A stretch of DNA of 64,000 nucleotides, from assembly GCA_033980235.1 (NCBI GenBank), contig CM067066.1, positions 32,403,180 through 32,467,179 on the forward strand. Direction: 5' to 3'. The stretch comes from Diadema setosum (lineage: Eukaryota > Echinodermata > Echinoidea > Diadematoida > Diadematidae). Made by a program: the position numbers and the translations under genes. This document shows positions 24,548-37,900 of this stretch, one piece after another (the stretch's first letter is position 1; every line of letters starts with the position of its first letter). The notes under the pieces were generated by a model. That model had not been told where the DNA came from, made no database searches, and saw only the letters and a program-made list of their open reading frames with translations.

Positions 24548-24691
24548 TATACAAGAACAACATTTTTCTTGAAGTTTGCTGGTGCAAATGTAGGCTATAT
24601 CCTTGGTCATAAGATAAGTTAGCCTTTTCTTGAGTATGATTTATCCGTAAAACGAACAACCTTCCCCCTCCTTCACTATCATATTCCATTA

Positions 24692-25255
24692 AGGGCTTTT
24701 TACACTTGTAAATTTTTTCTTAGTCCCGTACCAACGGTGGGGCTAAGGGGGGGGGGGGGGGGGCCTTAGCCCCATTAGCCCCACTGTTGGTACGGGACTA
24801 TCCTTAGCCCACTTTCTGTTTACACTCGTTTTTGCCAAAGTGGGCTAGCCCCACCGATAATCCCGTACTATCTGGCCCTGCAAAAGAGCAGGGTTAGCAC
24901 TGCAATTGCGGTGCCAAGCAAGTATGTGTAAACAGAACGAAAAAATAATCCGGGGCTAAGCGACGGAGACGAAGTCCGACCCCCACTGACCAATCAGAAA
25001 CGAGGTAATCAATTGCTGCCGGTGCGTGCGTGTACGTGTACAGTGCACAGCGTAATCATGAATATTCATGTGGTTTGGAAAGTCCGGGGCTAAGAAATAC
25101 GAGTGTAAAAAGGTCAGTTTTCTCCTTAGCCCCGGACAAGAGATAGTACGGGACTGATTGGCCAGTGTAAAAAGCTGAAAAAATTGGTACGGGACTAACG
25201 ATAGTCCTGGGTCAGAGAAAGTCCGGGGTTAAGAAACACAAGTGTAAAAAGGGCT
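24692..25255. mobile_element. Foldback MITE, copy 1, flanked by TTA target duplication
   Basis: The ends AGGGCTTTTTACACTTGT and ACAAGTGTAAAAAGGGCT are perfect inverted repeats, and TTA flanks both sides (24689-24691, 25256-25258). Subterminal words (TTAGTCCCGTACCAACGG, CCGGGGCTAAG) recur inverted through the element, and a central hairpin is built around a G-run (24748-24763). It is 564 bp with no coding capacity. A 3-bp TTA duplication fits the PIF/Harbinger superfamily, though the second copy has ATA. See the copy at 39245. Confidence 0.9.
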
Positions 25256-27432
25256 TTAGAAAACTCTTATATCCTAACCTCTGTCCAGTGCCAGTGAAAT
25301 ATGATATATTCCTGCTATAAATCTGTCCCTCGCAAGGAAGAATATATAAGGAACCATAGTTGAGATAACCTTTTTTTCTCTCTCACTTTTTATGGGTAAG
25401 CCAAATATAGTCAGCTTTTAGGTGTGGGTGGCAGTGTTTATTCATCGATGGTAACAAATCAACTGACAGGCTTGAAATTAGGCTAGAAATGGCTCCTGAT
25501 GAAGGACAGATAGCCTTGTACAGATGCTATTCATAGCAGAAAGGGAGAGGCAAGGGATTGAATGAACACTGGAAAGTGGCAAGAAAAGTGATTTTGATAC
25601 ACATGACAGAATACAGTATATACGCTTCTCAGTAAGTGTCCTTTGTTAGAGACCCAGTAAAGGTAAACTTTTCAGATAGCACTGAGATTTGTGTGGAGAT
25701 GGTATACCAACTTCTGACAACTGTTGTCAAAATCACACATACTTAATCTGTATCAGATATGAGCATATTAAAGTCATATCACATACAAACCTATGCAACA
25801 CAAAACTTCACCCTGTGCTTCTGTCCTTTGGTTTAGACCTGTCATTATATGTTAATATATGATTGCCACTGACATACTGGTATTCTGCACTCTATTCGTT
25901 ACTAATTTGCTAGTCAATCATCTGAGTATACATCAACTTTATTCTTTTTTTTTTTCTGTCTGCTGGTGAAAAAGGAAATGAATGTGTTTTATTAGTGTGT
26001 GTGCAGGGCTGATGTCAAGGATTTGTGATGATTGTGAACTCTTGTAGTGCAAAGAGACATTCATGCTGAATATCTCGTGCATTTTGGTAAAAAGTGTGGT
26101 TTTGTGGAGCTTTGCCAATTCATGTTCATCATAGTGTCGTTCTGTCACTCAGTGCATCCTTACTTGTCAGGGTTTGTCTCGGAATATGACCTAGAAATTC
26201 ATTGCATACATGTCATGTGGGTTCATGATGAAGATTGTGACATAAATGTTCGTGATTGACTGTGTTTTGATTCCCCAAAGTTCATGAACCACATGTAAGT
26301 CTGCGTGGGCATATTAAACTTGACTTGCATCACCCCCCCCCCCCCATTGAATGTTGGCAGAGTTCGAAAAGTACAAGATCAAAATAGTACAAGTAAGCTT
26401 GGCTATTGTTTTTGTCCACATGAATATCGGTACATGTTTTGTCCACATGAATACGTTTATGCAGTACAGAACTGAAGCTGTAATAGAAATTCTTTATTTA
26501 TTATTATTTTTTTTTGTAGACATATAATTGTAGCAATCAGATCTGGGTGAAACGGTCAACCTGATGAACTTTCATTGTTATGAGTGTAGTTGTGATTGCA
26601 TGCATTTTGGGCAAATTCAGGTAGCTGTGTTGTTATCAAGCCCTAGACATAGAGATTAACAAAAAGGCCACTGGCAAAAGTTTTACCGGATGGAGATTAT
26701 CTCTTTCATTGAGTGAGAGTTGTGAAAACCTTGTGACTTCCTTTGAACTTGAGCATAATCTCCCCCCCCCCCCCCCCCAATCCATGGAGCTCTTTTCTCT
26801 TCGCATCCATTCCATGTAGTCTTCGTTTCAGACTCCCAACATTTTGATGTATATTTTCAATTTTCCAGAGGCACAGCTGTTTTTTGCCCATTGAGATAAC
26901 ATGCATCCTGGCATCAGCAGTACATAGCTTCGAAAGAGTCACATGGTTGGTTGTGAAATATTGCTTCAACTCTGTGATAAATTGTCTTCCGGAAATTCTC
27001 ATTCTATTTTTTTTTTCTTCATTTTTTTAAAGAGTAGTCTAGAATCTCATACTATTCTTTTTCAATCATTAGTCTCCCGTACAGACTCCAGCTATGCCCT
27101 TATCTGACTACCAGTGGCAATGGCATTCAGACCTTTCTCCCCCACCCCCACTCCCACACCCCTGAAGGCTTATAAATCTCATTTTGATAATGCCCAGTGG
27201 CTGGCAGGGCTGCATTTAACGAGATTGCCTACTGATTAAAATTAGGAGTGGGAAGACAAAAAAGAAAGGGAAAAATGAAAAGAAAAAAGGACAGGCTTTG
27301 TGAGAAGGGAAATAAGCCAAGAGGAAATGCTGATCCTAAAATTATGCCAGACGAGATTATCATTATTATGACTACTACTCCCTTGTGGCTACGGTAAGAG
27401 TACTCTATTCCTGGTTGGTCAGTGGCTAAAAA

Positions 27433-27467
<35 letters not shown>

Positions 27468-27695
27468 CTGTAAAGTATTGGAATACTTTGTTACTAAGAG
27501 GATTGATAGGTTTGTCTGTACTATTTTCTATATATATCTGTTTCATCTTCTTGATGGTTAAGTGTTCAACTAAATTTGTCATATTCTCTCATGTGCCATG
27601 AACATGTAGGAATGAATTTGTGGGAGCCTTTAGTATAGCAAGATTTAAAGTGTAAAATGGTGCAAGGAAGGTAAAAGGATGTCATCACTTCTTAA
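25256..27695. other. Non-coding stretch
   Basis: No gene recognised. C-runs at 26332 and 26763, and a short duplicated phrase TTTTGTCCACATGAATA (about 26409 and 26436). A long T-run lies at 27427-27463. Confidence 0.5.
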
Positions 27696-27906
27696 TACTG
27701 TAAAACGAGGAATATTCGCGTGCATTTTAATTTCGCAAATTTAGCGAGCGCCAAGATTTGCGAAATTAAAATGCACACAAAATTTCTTGTTTACACTATA
27801 TGCATTGAACGCCAGTGGCAATTCGTGAAAATTTCATACCACGAAAAAGGCAGTCGGCTCCAATTCGCGAAAATTTTGTGCCGTGAATATATCATGTTTT
27901 ACAGTA
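27696..27906. mobile_element. MITE with TA-flanked TACTGTAAAAC ends
   Basis: TACTGTAAAACGAGG at the left faces ATGTTTTACAGTA at the right. TA at each end is a possible Tc1/mariner-type target duplication. The interior carries several inverted words built from ATTCGCG, GCATTTTAATTTCGCAAAT and TTCGCGAAAAT. The 211 bp are non-coding. Elements of this look are abundant in marine invertebrates (from memory). Confidence 0.85.
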
Positions 27907-30900
27907 CTCTTTACTCTCTCATTTGTGTCGTGTCTCTCATTTGGTGAAGTGTGCTTCACCAAGAACACTTTGGTCAGTGAAGTTTGAGGCATACATACAC
28001 TCCTTCTTGTACCTGGGTCCCAGCGGTTAAAAAAAAGAGAGAGATATGTCTGGAACCAAGACTAAGAGAAGATGCCCACTACTAACCTACATCATCATCT
28101 CCTCACCTGTTCTACATTTGTTTAAAAGCAGAAACAAACTGGGATCCCAGCTTGCTTCCAAGCGTGACGGCCGCCTAATGGGGATCCCATGTTGACCTCA
28201 GTTCACCCTTTACAAAAAGGTCACTGACAACAATGAACAAGGGCTTGTCCAAAAAAGTGCAAACCCCCATCACTGTTAAACCGCTCTCTTTGAGTTGAGT
28301 GTTGGCTTCAATGGAATTAAATCCATCCTTGTCCTTGTGTAATCTGCTATTTAGTTGGGGGGGGGGGGGGGGGGGTGGGAGAGGTTAGAGAGGAGGGGTG
28401 AGAGTATTATTTACCTCTTTGGGAAAAAGACACAGAAAGTGTTTATTTGTTTGTTTGTTGCATTTTTACATTTTTAATAAATTATGTGAATTTACACACT
28501 TACTGTGCCGTTCAGTCCACTTGTCTTGTAGGGAAGTAGGATTGATATTAAGTGTCATGATATCACAAAGTTATATTTTACTGTTGGGAAAGAAAGTAAG
28601 TATGACTGAAAAAAAACCCCCAAAACCCACAACACTTCATACAAACAGTCTGACACCAGTCAGTGAATTTTCTTCATGGCATACATTATATGCAGAATGT
28701 ACATTGGCAAGGTAAACTGCTCTTTCACCACTGACAAAGAGTACAAGGGATGGATTTTACGACAAAACAAATTCTCAACGTGAACCATATGTGTCTGGCA
28801 TTAAAGGTTCCAAAGACCATCGGGGATGGTGTCTTGAACGACCAACCCACAAGCAGGGACTTTGCGTCTGTGTCTGTCTGCCGTGGACTTCACCGCGGAT
28901 GTCTTTCGTCAATGTTTGCTTGACTTTGACCCAGTTTTGGAGCCCAGTAATCTCTCCTTTTGCTACACACAAATGTGATATTGTCCTCCAGTTGCACATG
29001 GAGATTTCAGGAGGAGAGAGGAACTGAGTTTGAACCATACATTTATTTTTTTCATTGCACTTCTTGGACTCTGCTGCTACGCATATGCAGTGAAACCAAA
29101 GAAAGTAGCTAATGATATAGGTGCCTCTCAAGTTTGATCATTTACCTTCCTAATGATTCATTCCCTGTTTCCTAGTATTCTCCGTCAAGACCTGATGCCA
29201 CCAGGAGATGAAATGAAGCTAAGAGGATGTAGAAAGTGCTCACACCGCAATATGCCATATCATACTGCACTGGATGATCATACACTAGTGGATGTGGAGA
29301 GAGTCTGGTTTTCTGTTTCTTCTTATATGACCTGTACCATCAATGTTGTGAGAGAATGGACAGCTTTTATGCATGAATACTTTCATTTAAGCTATATATC
29401 ACATTGTAATTATATAGTCCACATAATGTGTGGGAGATTACTTCCTTCTTCATTCATTAAGGAAGGAAATTGGATATTAGAAAGGTAATATGCATCAACA
29501 CTTCCATAAGCCCTAATCATGCCGTGTTTGACTGTCGTACACAAGGTATACAGTATATAAAGTGGTAGATATTAATTTCTCTTTTCTACTTAGGACCTGT
29601 AATACCAAGAAGGAAACACCATGTTCGAAAGTTATGAATGAGCATTGATACTTTCACAAAGCAACTACCACTGCTGGAGATATGTATTCATGGACAGAAG
29701 GTGGTAGGAATTTAATTTTCTGCCGCTGTATCAATCTCCTGCTAGACACGTTATGACAATGCTCTGGTCATCCATATTTTTGACCCCCCCCCCCCCAATC
29801 TCGTTCCTCCTTGACCCAATGATGATGATCATCCTTATGACTATGTGTGCACTTCTCAGCAGGGTTTGCAGTCATTCATGCACTTGGTGATTTGTTGCAT
29901 CTCATCTTGAGAAGTATGATATTCATCCAGAGCAACAATTACAGGAGGGGGGGGGGGGGAGCTCCAAGAGTGCCCCCTTCCTCTCTTTTCTCTTTCCCTT
30001 CTGATATTCTTGAATTCACAGGATCTTCTTGTGCTTGGGTCAGTGAATTTTTAAGTGACACTGTATCCGTCCTCCTCAGCGGTGCTATATAGCCGGTCCA
30101 CGGGTATTTGGCCCGAGAATCATGACCAGAATTCGCACTTGCTTGTAGGGACGGTGATTAATGGTGACGTTGTGGGTCTTGGGACCGAAGTTTGTCGGCC
30201 TCCTCGCAATTTCCCTTGAGAATGGCATCAACCCTGGCATTTCATATAACCACAGTTATGAATCCTGAGAATGGAAGCGATCTGCTGAGCGGTCACTGGG
30301 AGGAAGGATGCAGTAAGATCCGAAAGGGGGGAGGGGAGGGTGTGTGTGTGTGTGTGTGTGTGTGAAGTGGTCACACAGATGTTCTGAAACTGGGGAATTT
30401 TATGTATGGGAATGTGATAGATGGTAGACATTGCAATAATTGTAGGCCTATTTATTGATTTTGATCAAACGTGATTCTTTTGATAGCAGATGGGCGCATT
30501 GTTTGAGTCTGTTTCGATTTTCTCATCTGGAAGGAGACCTACTTTGTGGGGAGTGGATGTGGAAAAAAAAAACAGAAGAGAAGGTCTAAACGTTTTAGGT
30601 AGGCATGAATCATGCATGTGTAGCTTGATAAATGCCTCTGTACTTCAAGTTTATGTGACTGGACTGAGGTAAACATTAACTCCAAGACACATGTAAACTC
30701 TAGGACCCCCTTCCAAGTGGGCCCTACACCTTTGAGGCATCTGTCACTGGTAAACAAAACTCTTCCTCCCTTCAAACAGCATGATGCTTGTTTGTTTGTC
30801 AGCTCAGTTGAAAGGAGGATGATAGTCTTTCAAATCCAGACCGTGCTTAGTTTAGTGCCAGATAGTGCTACAGAACAACATCAACATCAAGATTAGATTG

Positions 30901-31421
30901 AAATGTTCTACTAGATTGTACGTTCAGTCATCTATTTGTTTGTTTATTCATTTATTCATTTTTCATTTGTATTGTGAATGTCCATTTGCTTATATTTGCA
31001 TACTTGCTCACATTATATGTATTTATTTGTCTTTCTCTCTGTTTCTTGACCATTTTTCATTTATTTTTCTTTTGTAAATGATATGCTGCTGGAAATGCTT
31101 TCAAAAGATTGAAGTAGAATCCATGCATTGTGTATCTCATTATGTCTGCAAGCATAACAGCTTTGGCAGCATAGTTATCAGTGGATAATTGTGTTATTTC
31201 TATTTTGATAAACCTTGATTAGACCACTACCTGAAATGTCAACTTGCCGTTACACACGATGGCCATGTCCTTGGTTGTGATATAGTGTAGGATGAGCCGT
31301 CATTATCTGGGATCATACACATTGCTCATCAAATTAGATGTGCAATCTCAAATTTAGCCCTATCTCGTTCAGGGCTAGAACACGTAAGGTTATGACAATG
31401 TCCACTTAAGACCTGTTTGCG
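27907..31421. other. Non-coding stretch with homopolymers; GC-raised patches at 28780-29010 and 30070-30260
   Basis: G-runs at 28357-28374 and 29946-29959, C-run at 29785-29795, (GT)n at 30339-30364. The two GC-raised patches have no repeat signature and no recognised frame; they could be cis-regulatory. Confidence 0.4.
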
Positions 31422-31799
31422 TTTAAAGGGATGGCATAGTTTTGGTTGAGATGGGGGATTAAGATTTGACTTTTTGTGAAGTAATTAGAAACCACTTATG
31501 AAATATTAAAACCAGCATGCAATTCCAAGAGAAATTCACATTTTATTTGATGAAAATCACTTTTGCAATGGCTTAGATATCCAAAAACAAAGTGGTCATG
31601 ATAATAAGTGGGTCCCACCTTTTATTAGGACCTCTTTGTTTTTGGAGATCTCGGCCATTTCAAATCCTATTTTCATCAGACAGACTTGAATTCCTCTTGG
31701 AATGGTATATTTTTTAATATTTCATGAGAGGTCTCTCATTATCTCTAAAATTTTGAAACCAGAAGACCCATCTCAACCAAAATGTACCATCCCTTTAAA
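31422..31799. mobile_element. MITE with TTTAAAGGGATGG ends
   Basis: TTTAAAGGGATGGCATAGTT with GGTTGAGATGGG at the left faces CCCATCTCAACC with CCATCCCTTTAAA at the right. A central inverted pair around ACAAAGTGGTC and GACCTCTTTGT flanks GGGTCCCACC. Its 378 bp are non-coding. The ends can be read as TTAA plus AGGGATGG, which would fit a piggyBac-type TTAA target, but TTTAAA itself is a palindrome, so this is ambiguous. Confidence 0.85.
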
Positions 31800-32476
31800 G
31801 TGAAGAAAGTAACTTTGCTGAGCTATATTAGTGTAAAACTGTGTACCAGTATTAACCACTCCCGTGCTGTCTATGGTATAAAATGCATTGATGTCAATGG
31901 CATGTTGTGATGTTGGACTGAAGGTGTTTGGGAAGAGTGGAGGGTGCAGAACCCACTGAGTGCTTCTAAATCAGGTCTGAATGGGGTATGCTAGTAAAAA
32001 GAGATCAGATGATATGGCTTCCCCCCCATCTAAGTGCTGTTTGTCTGGCCTGTCTATTATTGGGACAGGCTGTCCAGATGAAGACACCATTGATGGTCCT
32101 GATAGAGGTGTCCTGTGGGGGACAGCCTTGGTCAAGGAAGGAGCGTGGTCAATAAAGTCCAAGTGTGCTGGCGTGTGATCTTAAGTTCACAAAAGAGGAT
32201 TTGCACAAAAGATTACACGCGGTTACTCACTGCACCGTAACTGTGAACTGTTGAAGATGGGCCATTTAGTGTCAACAAAAGCAGATTCTCTGGATGGGCA
32301 AATAAGCATCCTGCACAAAGTACTTTCTGCTTCTAGGAGTAGGAAGAAAGGAAAACTGTTACAGAATTGATATAGGGGACTTAAATTTGACTTTGGAATA
32401 TTCATGCACATGTATGCTGTAAAGATGATGGTTGGTGATGAGTAGTTAGAAGTAGAAAGATGATTGGTAGGGGTTT

Positions 32477-32721
32477 CATACTTGCCAACTAGTATTAAAG
32501 ATTTTATCAGATTCAGTAAGATTTTTTATGTTAAAAATAGCAAAATCAGATTTTCTGTCAGAGAAATCAGATTTTTAAGATATATATATTTAGATATACC
32601 TTTCATGTGTATTTTCTGAAGATTTGACCGAAAGTAAGATTTTTAACTTCAGTTTGCATATAAAATAAGATTTTTGCAATCCACGAGTAAGATATTTCAT
32701 CTTGAAATGTTGGCAGGTATG
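32477..32721. mobile_element. Inverted-repeat element CATACYTGCCAAC with GGGTTT flanks
   Basis: CATACTTGCCAACT at the left faces GTTGGCAGGTATG at the right. GGGTTT occurs directly before the left end (32471-32476) and directly after the right end (32722-32727), a good 6-bp target-site duplication. The interior is a loose array of (A)AGATTTTT / CAGATTTT words in which the AGATTTT motif recurs at least eight times. Confidence 0.75.
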
Positions 32722-34735
32722 GGGTTTACCAATTAGTTGTGTGTTGTAACTTGTTAATCATGGGGTGTTCTCAATCACAAAAGTAGGTAAATATCACAAG
32801 ATGACAAATAACATGTATGTCAGTTTCATAGCATAGTTCGTATGTCAATTGCATTGTGAATAGAACAAATCGTATGGACTGAGGAAATGTGTTGTTCATG
32901 GCATGTATTTGTAATATGACATTATTTATTTACTTGACTGTATTTTCAGCTATCCAGCTTCATACCATCAGTGCTGCTTGTCATTGCTTAGCCATGCATC
33001 TTCAATTAAAAGAGATGCAGTTGACATTTTGTCACAATAATTACTGTCAACTCGATGACAACTCAACTGCTGAAAGCTGATTGCCTGTTGCCTCGATGCA
33101 GCTCGAGTATCTGGTAGTTGTTGGTAGCTGTCGTTTTAATGCGCTTCAGGAAATGAGGTCATGGACTTGCCAAGAAGAATAAATCTTTGCCATGGTCATG
33201 TGACCATAACACTGCTCTCTCCCAAAAGGGAAACATCAAAACTCAATAGCTGTTAGCAGAGATAAAGAAGACCATGTTATTATTTCTGTTGAATTTTGAG
33301 GGAGGAAGCGACCTGATCTGTGTTAAATTTCTGAACATTCAAACGAGGGCAACTAATTTCTGTTTAAAATTGTTGTTTTCCCCCTTTCTGTGCAATATGT
33401 TCAATATTCTGCTTGAATTAAATTCAGCTTTCCTAGATGGAATGTGAATAATATTATTTGCATTGCATATGGCTACAAGTTAAATTGCAGCCTTGTTAGC
33501 AGCATCAGCAAGAGTAAGATAAGTGTCTATACCAGCAGAGATCCTCCATGGCATATGATATGGGAGGTGCCGGTCAATATGATATCCTGTGATAAGTACC
33601 ACACAACAAAAAATCAAACAAATTGAACAATGCCATAAGACTCTTTGACATTTAGGTGATTACAGCAGCCTAATTGTTTGTTTGTTTGTTTTTTAATTTA
33701 TGTGTGTGTATGTGCCTGTCTGCCATTTAACTCTTACTGTACTATCTATCCTTTTTTAAAAATATCTTTTCCAGATGAGCAGAAATAAAAAAAAAAACCA
33801 AAAACACAAAAGAGCTATAGGTCACAAAATTATAATTTCTTCTTTTGATTTTTTTTTTTAATTTACACAATATATTTTTTTTCCCAGTGTGATATTTGAC
33901 AAACGATACCAGCTCCTACCAAGGAGTTTTTTTTTTCTTTTAAAGAAAAAACAAAACAAAAACAATAAAAGATATAGAGCATTATGCAGCCCATTGTATT
34001 CACCCTCTTCAGGCTGCTGTTCCAAAATTCAAGTTCTGTCACACACATGAAAATGTTGCCTTTGGGTGTAAGAGGGTTAAAGAGAATTGGCATCGATATT
34101 TTGTGACAGTTGGTGATCAAGACTCCAAATATTCACCCTTGTCAGAGTGTAAATTATTTAATGCTATCATGCCAGGCAATAATGGCACGAGGCTGCAAAT
34201 AACTCCCCATATCCATTTTCAGCCTTTTCAGTAGTGCTCATAAAATAAATAATGGTCATATTAAAGGGGATTAATGCAGTATATGGACTGAAAGCAGAAA
34301 AAAAAAATGTGTGCGTGGAGGCTGTCTCAGTTTGCAGAAACTTTTTCTGATCAAGTTATCAAGTTGCTAATTGACACATATTATGTGATTACATTGAATC
34401 ATTGGGTTGTTGTAGAGGAATGATGGAGATGCGTACTGGTGAAATGGCGTAAAACAATACATTTTGTGACTATATATTTCTGTGACTGACAAATTAATTT
34501 GCTGGTTTGAATTGTTGGGAAGAGGATGATTTCAGACGAGCAGTGGTATCTTGACTGCTCACCAAGCCTCCAGCTCTTCCAAAGAAATAAAAACAAAAAT
34601 CATCAAAACATATCCATTGATTTGTTGCATTTTGGCAACCATAATCACTAAAATTAGAGCATGATTTGTCAGTTGTCAGATTAAATGAGGCACAAATCAC
34701 TTTACTGTATGTACCACACTGATATATATATATAC

Positions 34736-34967
34736 AAAAACGAAGTAAACTAAGTGGTCCTGATAAAAGGTAGGACCCACCTTTTAGTAGGACCACTTTG
34801 TTTTTTGGATATCTCAGCCATTTCAAAATCGCTTTTCATCATATAAACTTTAGTTCCTCTTATAGGATCATGTGCTTTACAATATTTCATACAAGTTTTT
34901 TCTAGTTATTTCACAAAAAGTTAAAACGTGAATTCCCATCCCAATCAGAACTATGCATCTCTTTAAA
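34736..34967. mobile_element. Truncated second copy of the TTTAAAGGGATGG MITE
   Basis: This shares the central hairpin (AAGTGGTCCT and AGGACCACTTTGTTTT around GGACCCACC) and the right-hand half of the 31422 element, and ends CATCTCTTTAAA (34956-34967). The left half is missing and replaced by a TATATATATA tract at 34721-34734. Confidence 0.75.
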
Positions 34968-37900
34968 TATTTCTCACCAACTTGATATAATGACTATATA
35001 TATCACTAGCCCTGAACTCCACATGAGGCTCAGAGATAATGACATTAAATGTCGTGCATTGAATGGAAGATGGGATGCATATTATATGCTGTGGAGACAT
35101 GTCTTGATAGTAGGCAGCTGAGCAGTCCGAAAGTAATTGGAAAGCCGGCCAGAATTATTTGAAGGAAGGTTGTGCCCCTATTTGCTCGTCCGTGTGTGTC
35201 CACAATGCTGGGGTGTCTGCGCATTCACGATGCAAAGATGCGAAATGTTTTCCTTTCTCACCCTCCTTCGTCTATCCGCGTGGGTGCACCTTTTTTTTAT
35301 CTCTCTTTCTCTGTTCCTCTCTCTCTCTCCCTTCCACCCCTTTCCTACTGGGCCTCTTGGCTATTTGTTTCATAGTTTATGCTCACACTATTCTCAGTCT
35401 GTTCTTACTCCATACAAGAGGCTCATTCACACGTGTAAATTTCATGAGCAATGGATGCAGCTCAAAACTTATTCCCCTTTCCATGTTCTCTATATTACAC
35501 AGGGTGTAAACAAATTGCACCATCTAAGCACTGAATTTGGCAGGTAAAGCTCTTAAAAGGCAAGCTGGAATCTCAACCAGAGATGAATCGACCCATGTAA
35601 TTGCAGATTGTGTGATATTTCTGGTAATGATAAAATGAAAACAAACAAACAAAACAGAACAACAACAACAACAACAACAACAAAAGTTGAGCGTTCAAGT
35701 TCTTGGTTCTTTAACCCTATGGTACTGGGCAAGTATTCACAATATCCTCCCTTCCCAAATTGAATCTTTTTTATGCATTTTCAGTCATGAAGCGTAATCA
35801 TGATTGCTAGCATATTTTGTTTTGAACACAGACTGACAGACTGCTTTCTGTGTATTAAAACTCCTCTCCTCTGAAATTTCTTCCGTGCTGTTATTTTCTC
35901 CCCGTGCCTTACTCTCCTATCCTGCCTTACTCTCCTATCCTGTTTGGTCAGATCTCACATCATTACGTACATCACTCTTCTTTGTTGTTGTTCGTATTCT
36001 GGATTCCTTTTTTGATTTCGGTTAATAGTATTTTTTGTCGGTGTAGTGACATTTACTGGTCCTCTCTCACAGTGTACATTGTATGGCAAGAGCAGTCCGT
36101 CATTCCCTGAGCTCACCTACCCTCCACGCTTCCATTTTCAGTATTTTCGCATCCTGAGTTGCAGACTTTAATATCAGAATTGATTGGTTGATGTGGGGGG
36201 GGGGGGGGGGGGGGGGAGGTAGGGAGTGGTGGTGGTGGGGTGAGGGAGTTGGGTTTGGGATGATGTGGTGTATGGGATTGAAAGCATGGAGCATACCATT
36301 ATCTCTTGCCATGCAGCGCTGTGAATCTCCACACCTGCTCCTTGCTTGGAAAGGTGGATGACATGGAGGCAGGCCGGGGTAAAAAAAACACATGGCTGAA
36401 AATGTAGTTCAGTAGTGGAGGAGACGGTGGTGTATATTATACATTCATTGTCTGAGTCTCAATCAATCATTCACACTTTTAACGTGTAATTAACACCGAA
36501 CCCAGCAATGCTGGCGACAGGTTTTACTGCCAAGACGTGTGTGACAACGGCTGCGGAGAATATGTACATACCATCAAGCGCTCCGCTGAACTGGGGCATG
36601 AAATCATAAAACACAAGAGTGTAAATAAATGATGCATGAATGGGATGGGAACGGAGTGTGTTTTTCTTTGCCAGACACGACGCTGTGCATTAGTTGCTCC
36701 TGAAATCAATTTAATGTGGCTATGTGTTTGCGTCAATTCAATACTGATGGCAGGTCCAGTGTTTTATGAGACAAGAGCCAAAATGAAAGGCAGTGTGACC
36801 ACACCCTGACTAGTGGACATTGTTGAAATGTCTGGCTATTTTTATTTTATAGTGAAAATAATAATGATGATGATTAGTGTCATCATCACACCGATCAAAT
36901 TATTATTATCAATATAATTATTGTTATTGTTATTGTTGATATCAATGTTGATACTATCATTATCATTTACAGCTTTACTGCATTTCAGTTGCAAAACATG
37001 AAATGCAGAAATCTTAAACACTCTTTCTCACAAATAAAAAGAAAAAAAAATCAGCTTGAAAAATCTTATCTCAAAGTTTTGCATTAATGAAAATTGGGAC
37101 TTGATGGGTATACTGTGCACTCAAAATAAACCAGTGTCTACCAGGAGAATCCGGACACAGATATGTGACATAGAAAACAACAACAATGCGTTTTTAGGAA
37201 AGAATATTGTCATACATTTAGAGTAGTTCAAAAGACCATAATATAGGCCTATATTTTCCAAAAAAAAAACCAAACCAAACCAAACAAAACAACAACACCA
37301 CCCACCCCTCAAAACAAATGTTTAATCATGTGGGGAAAAATAATTCTGGCACATGTTTTTGATAGGCTATAGACCTAAATATTTTAGCCATCTGCTACAC
37401 AAGAATAGTGATTTTTAACATTTTTTTCTTAATTGTCAACCAGTACATTATACATGTTTTCCCTGCATGACCCACACTTTGATGTCATTCATCAGAGTTC
37501 AATTTTGACCAGTTTCAATATTTGAAGATACTCTCTCATATGACTCAAAAAGAACAGTGCACCCAAACACTAACTTGTAGTCATACTCTGCTGGGTGTGA
37601 CAGTGGTCACACTTCTCTCTGGCAGTTGTTGAAGCTGTCATGGGCGGACTTATTGAACTGTCAAGGCCCCTCCGTGCCCCTTTCTTGGGCTGTTTATAGG
37701 ACGCTTGATTGTCCAGCGTAAACAGCTGGTGAACCAGTTTATCATTCCCTGGCCGGCAGAGCGTTGATATGAAAAAATTGACGAAAGTAATTGAGATCCT
37801 TGATATGGCTGAGCCGCCCCTGGCAGAATGTCACCCCTAAAACGGGGTGGTTTCAGACCGATGAATCTTCTTCCTGTTTGTCCCCCCCTCCCCCCACAAG

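Noticed and set aside
32977..33080. Acceptor-like TGTATTTTCAG (32941-32949) followed by an open frame
   Set aside because: The frame shows no recognisable protein and no matching donor.
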